Positions 63,101 through 64,000 of a DNA stretch of 64,000 nt are shown here, one piece after another. How positions within the stretch are numbered: position 1 is the first letter of the stretch; each line of letters starts with the position of its first letter. The stretch is from Flectonema sp. DT1601. Lineage: Eukaryota > Euglenozoa > Diplonemea > Diplonemida > Diplonemidae. Location of the stretch: assembly GCA_964019425.1 (NCBI GenBank), contig OZ025857.1, forward strand, positions 558,001 to 622,000. The letters are read 5' to 3'. The notes beneath the pieces are model-generated. The model was not told where the DNA came from. It made no database searches and worked only from the letters and a program-made list of their open reading frames with translations. A program made the position numbers and the translations under genes.

Positions 63101-64000
63101 CCCGCAAACCCGCAAACCCGCAAACCCGCAAACCCGCAAACCCGCAAACCCGCAAACCCGCAAACCCGCAAACCCGCAAACCCGCAAACCCGCAAACCCG
63201 CAAACCCGCAAACCCGCAAACCCGCAAACCCGCAAACCCGCAAACCCGCAAACCCGCAAACCCGCAAACCCGCAAACCCGCAAACCCGCAAACCCGCAAA
63301 CCCGCAAACCCGCAAACCCGCAAACCCGCAAACCCGCAAACCCGCAAACCCGCAAACCCGCAAACCCGCAAACCCGCAAACCCGCAAACCCGCAAACCCG
63401 CAAACCCGCAAACCCGCAAACCCGCAAACCCGCAAACCCGCAAACCCGCAAACCCGCAAACCCGCAAACCCGCAAACCCGCAAACCCGCAAACCCGCAAA
63501 CCCGCAAACCCGCAAACCCGCAAACCCGCAAACCCGCAAACCCGCAAACCCGCAAACCCGCAAACCCGCAAACCCGCAAACCCGCAAACCCGCAAACCCG
63601 CAAACCCGCAAACCCGCAAACCCGCAAACCCGCAAACCCGCAAACCCGCAAACCCGCAAACCCGCAAACCCGCAAACCCGCAAACCCGCAAACCCGCAAA
63701 CCCGCAAACCCGCAAACCCGCAAACCCGCAAACCCGCAAACCCGCAAACCCGCAAACCCGCAAACCCGCAAACCCGCAAACCCGCAAACCCGCAAACCCG
63801 CAAACCCGCAAACCCGCAAACCCGCAAACCCGCAAACCCGCAAACCCGCAAACCCGCAAACCCGCAAACCCGCAAACCCGCAAACCCGCAAACCCGCAAA
63901 CCCGCAAACCCGCAAACCCGCAAACCCGCAAACCCGCAAACCCGCAAACCCGCAAACCCGCAAACCCGCAAACCCGCAAACCCGCAAACCCGCAAACCCG
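60154..64000. repeat. 8-bp satellite (CCCGCAAA)n, at least 3.8 kb
   Basis: About 480 head-to-tail units run to the window edge. Only near the left end (about 60202-60230) are there a few 9-bp units; from there on the array is perfect. Because 8 is not a multiple of 3, all three minus-strand frames stay open and give an 8-residue repeat, an artefact and not a gene. The G-rich strand is TTTGCGGG. Confidence 0.97.

Noticed and set aside
60052-63995. Three minus-strand frames of about 1,280-1,310 codons with an 8-residue repeat
   Set aside because: They are the same 8-bp satellite read in three frames; no frame is preferred and no start context or unique domain exists.
60154-64000. Telomere at the right end of the window
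   Set aside because: The unit is not a known telomere repeat that I recognise, and the G-rich strand runs the wrong way for an end on this side.
60154-64000. CRISPR array
   Set aside because: There are no spacers; units are 8 bp and contiguous, and the genome is eukaryotic.

Overview
The window is eukaryotic nuclear DNA. Its gaps between genes are AT-rich and full of poly-T and poly-A runs. Five short introns were traced, 62, 63, 97, 78 and 62 bp long, all GT-AG with a GTATG donor. All eleven recognisable host genes lie on the + strand, and most start codons sit a short way downstream of a pyrimidine tract and an AG. This looks like a one-way, polycistronic, trans-spliced gene cluster. The first gene carries a short W/G/S-rich domain that I associate with kinetoplastids and their relatives. 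The window also holds an ingi-like LINE with a 2A peptide, a short RIME-like derivative of it, and RHS-type NTPase genes. My best guess is an intron-bearing euglenozoan (diplonemid, euglenid or relative) rather than a trypanosomatid. This is an inference from the sequence alone.

Positions 1 to 29.8 kb are gene-dense host DNA. In order they hold a small protein with the kinetoplastid-type domain, an unknown basic protein, a CFAP36 (BART-like) ciliary protein with ubiquitin-interacting motifs, and a 3,554-residue WD40 plus coiled-coil protein in three exons. Then come the diphthamide enzyme DPH7, a CAMK-like kinase in three exons, an MFS/GPH-type transporter with a large C-terminal extension, a coiled-coil B-box protein, and a secreted or membrane DUF3431-like protein. 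A 779-bp MITE lies between the last two.

Positions 29.8 to 41.5 kb are accessory DNA. They hold a short LINE derivative made of a 5' end joined to a 3' end, a DNA transposon with about 200-bp inverted repeats and one long transposase-like ORF, a 301-bp MITE, a 5'-truncated LINE of a second family, and a short element sharing that family's 3' tail. Host genes return at 41.6 to 44.6 kb: a Cys-rich two-span membrane protein and a TMEM161 homologue in two exons.

Positions 44.8 to 64 kb are again accessory. Two Penelope-like reverse transcriptase fragments flank an RHS/Crinkler-type NTPase relic, and a second, much more complete RHS-type gene follows. Then come a 79-bp tandem repeat, a 455-bp (CTTTT)n array, and an apparently full-length LINE whose ORF1 and ORF2 share a frame across one TGA, with a 2A motif at the start of ORF2. 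A second truncated LINE copy runs directly into at least 3.8 kb of a near-perfect 8-bp satellite (CCCGCAAA) that reaches the window edge.
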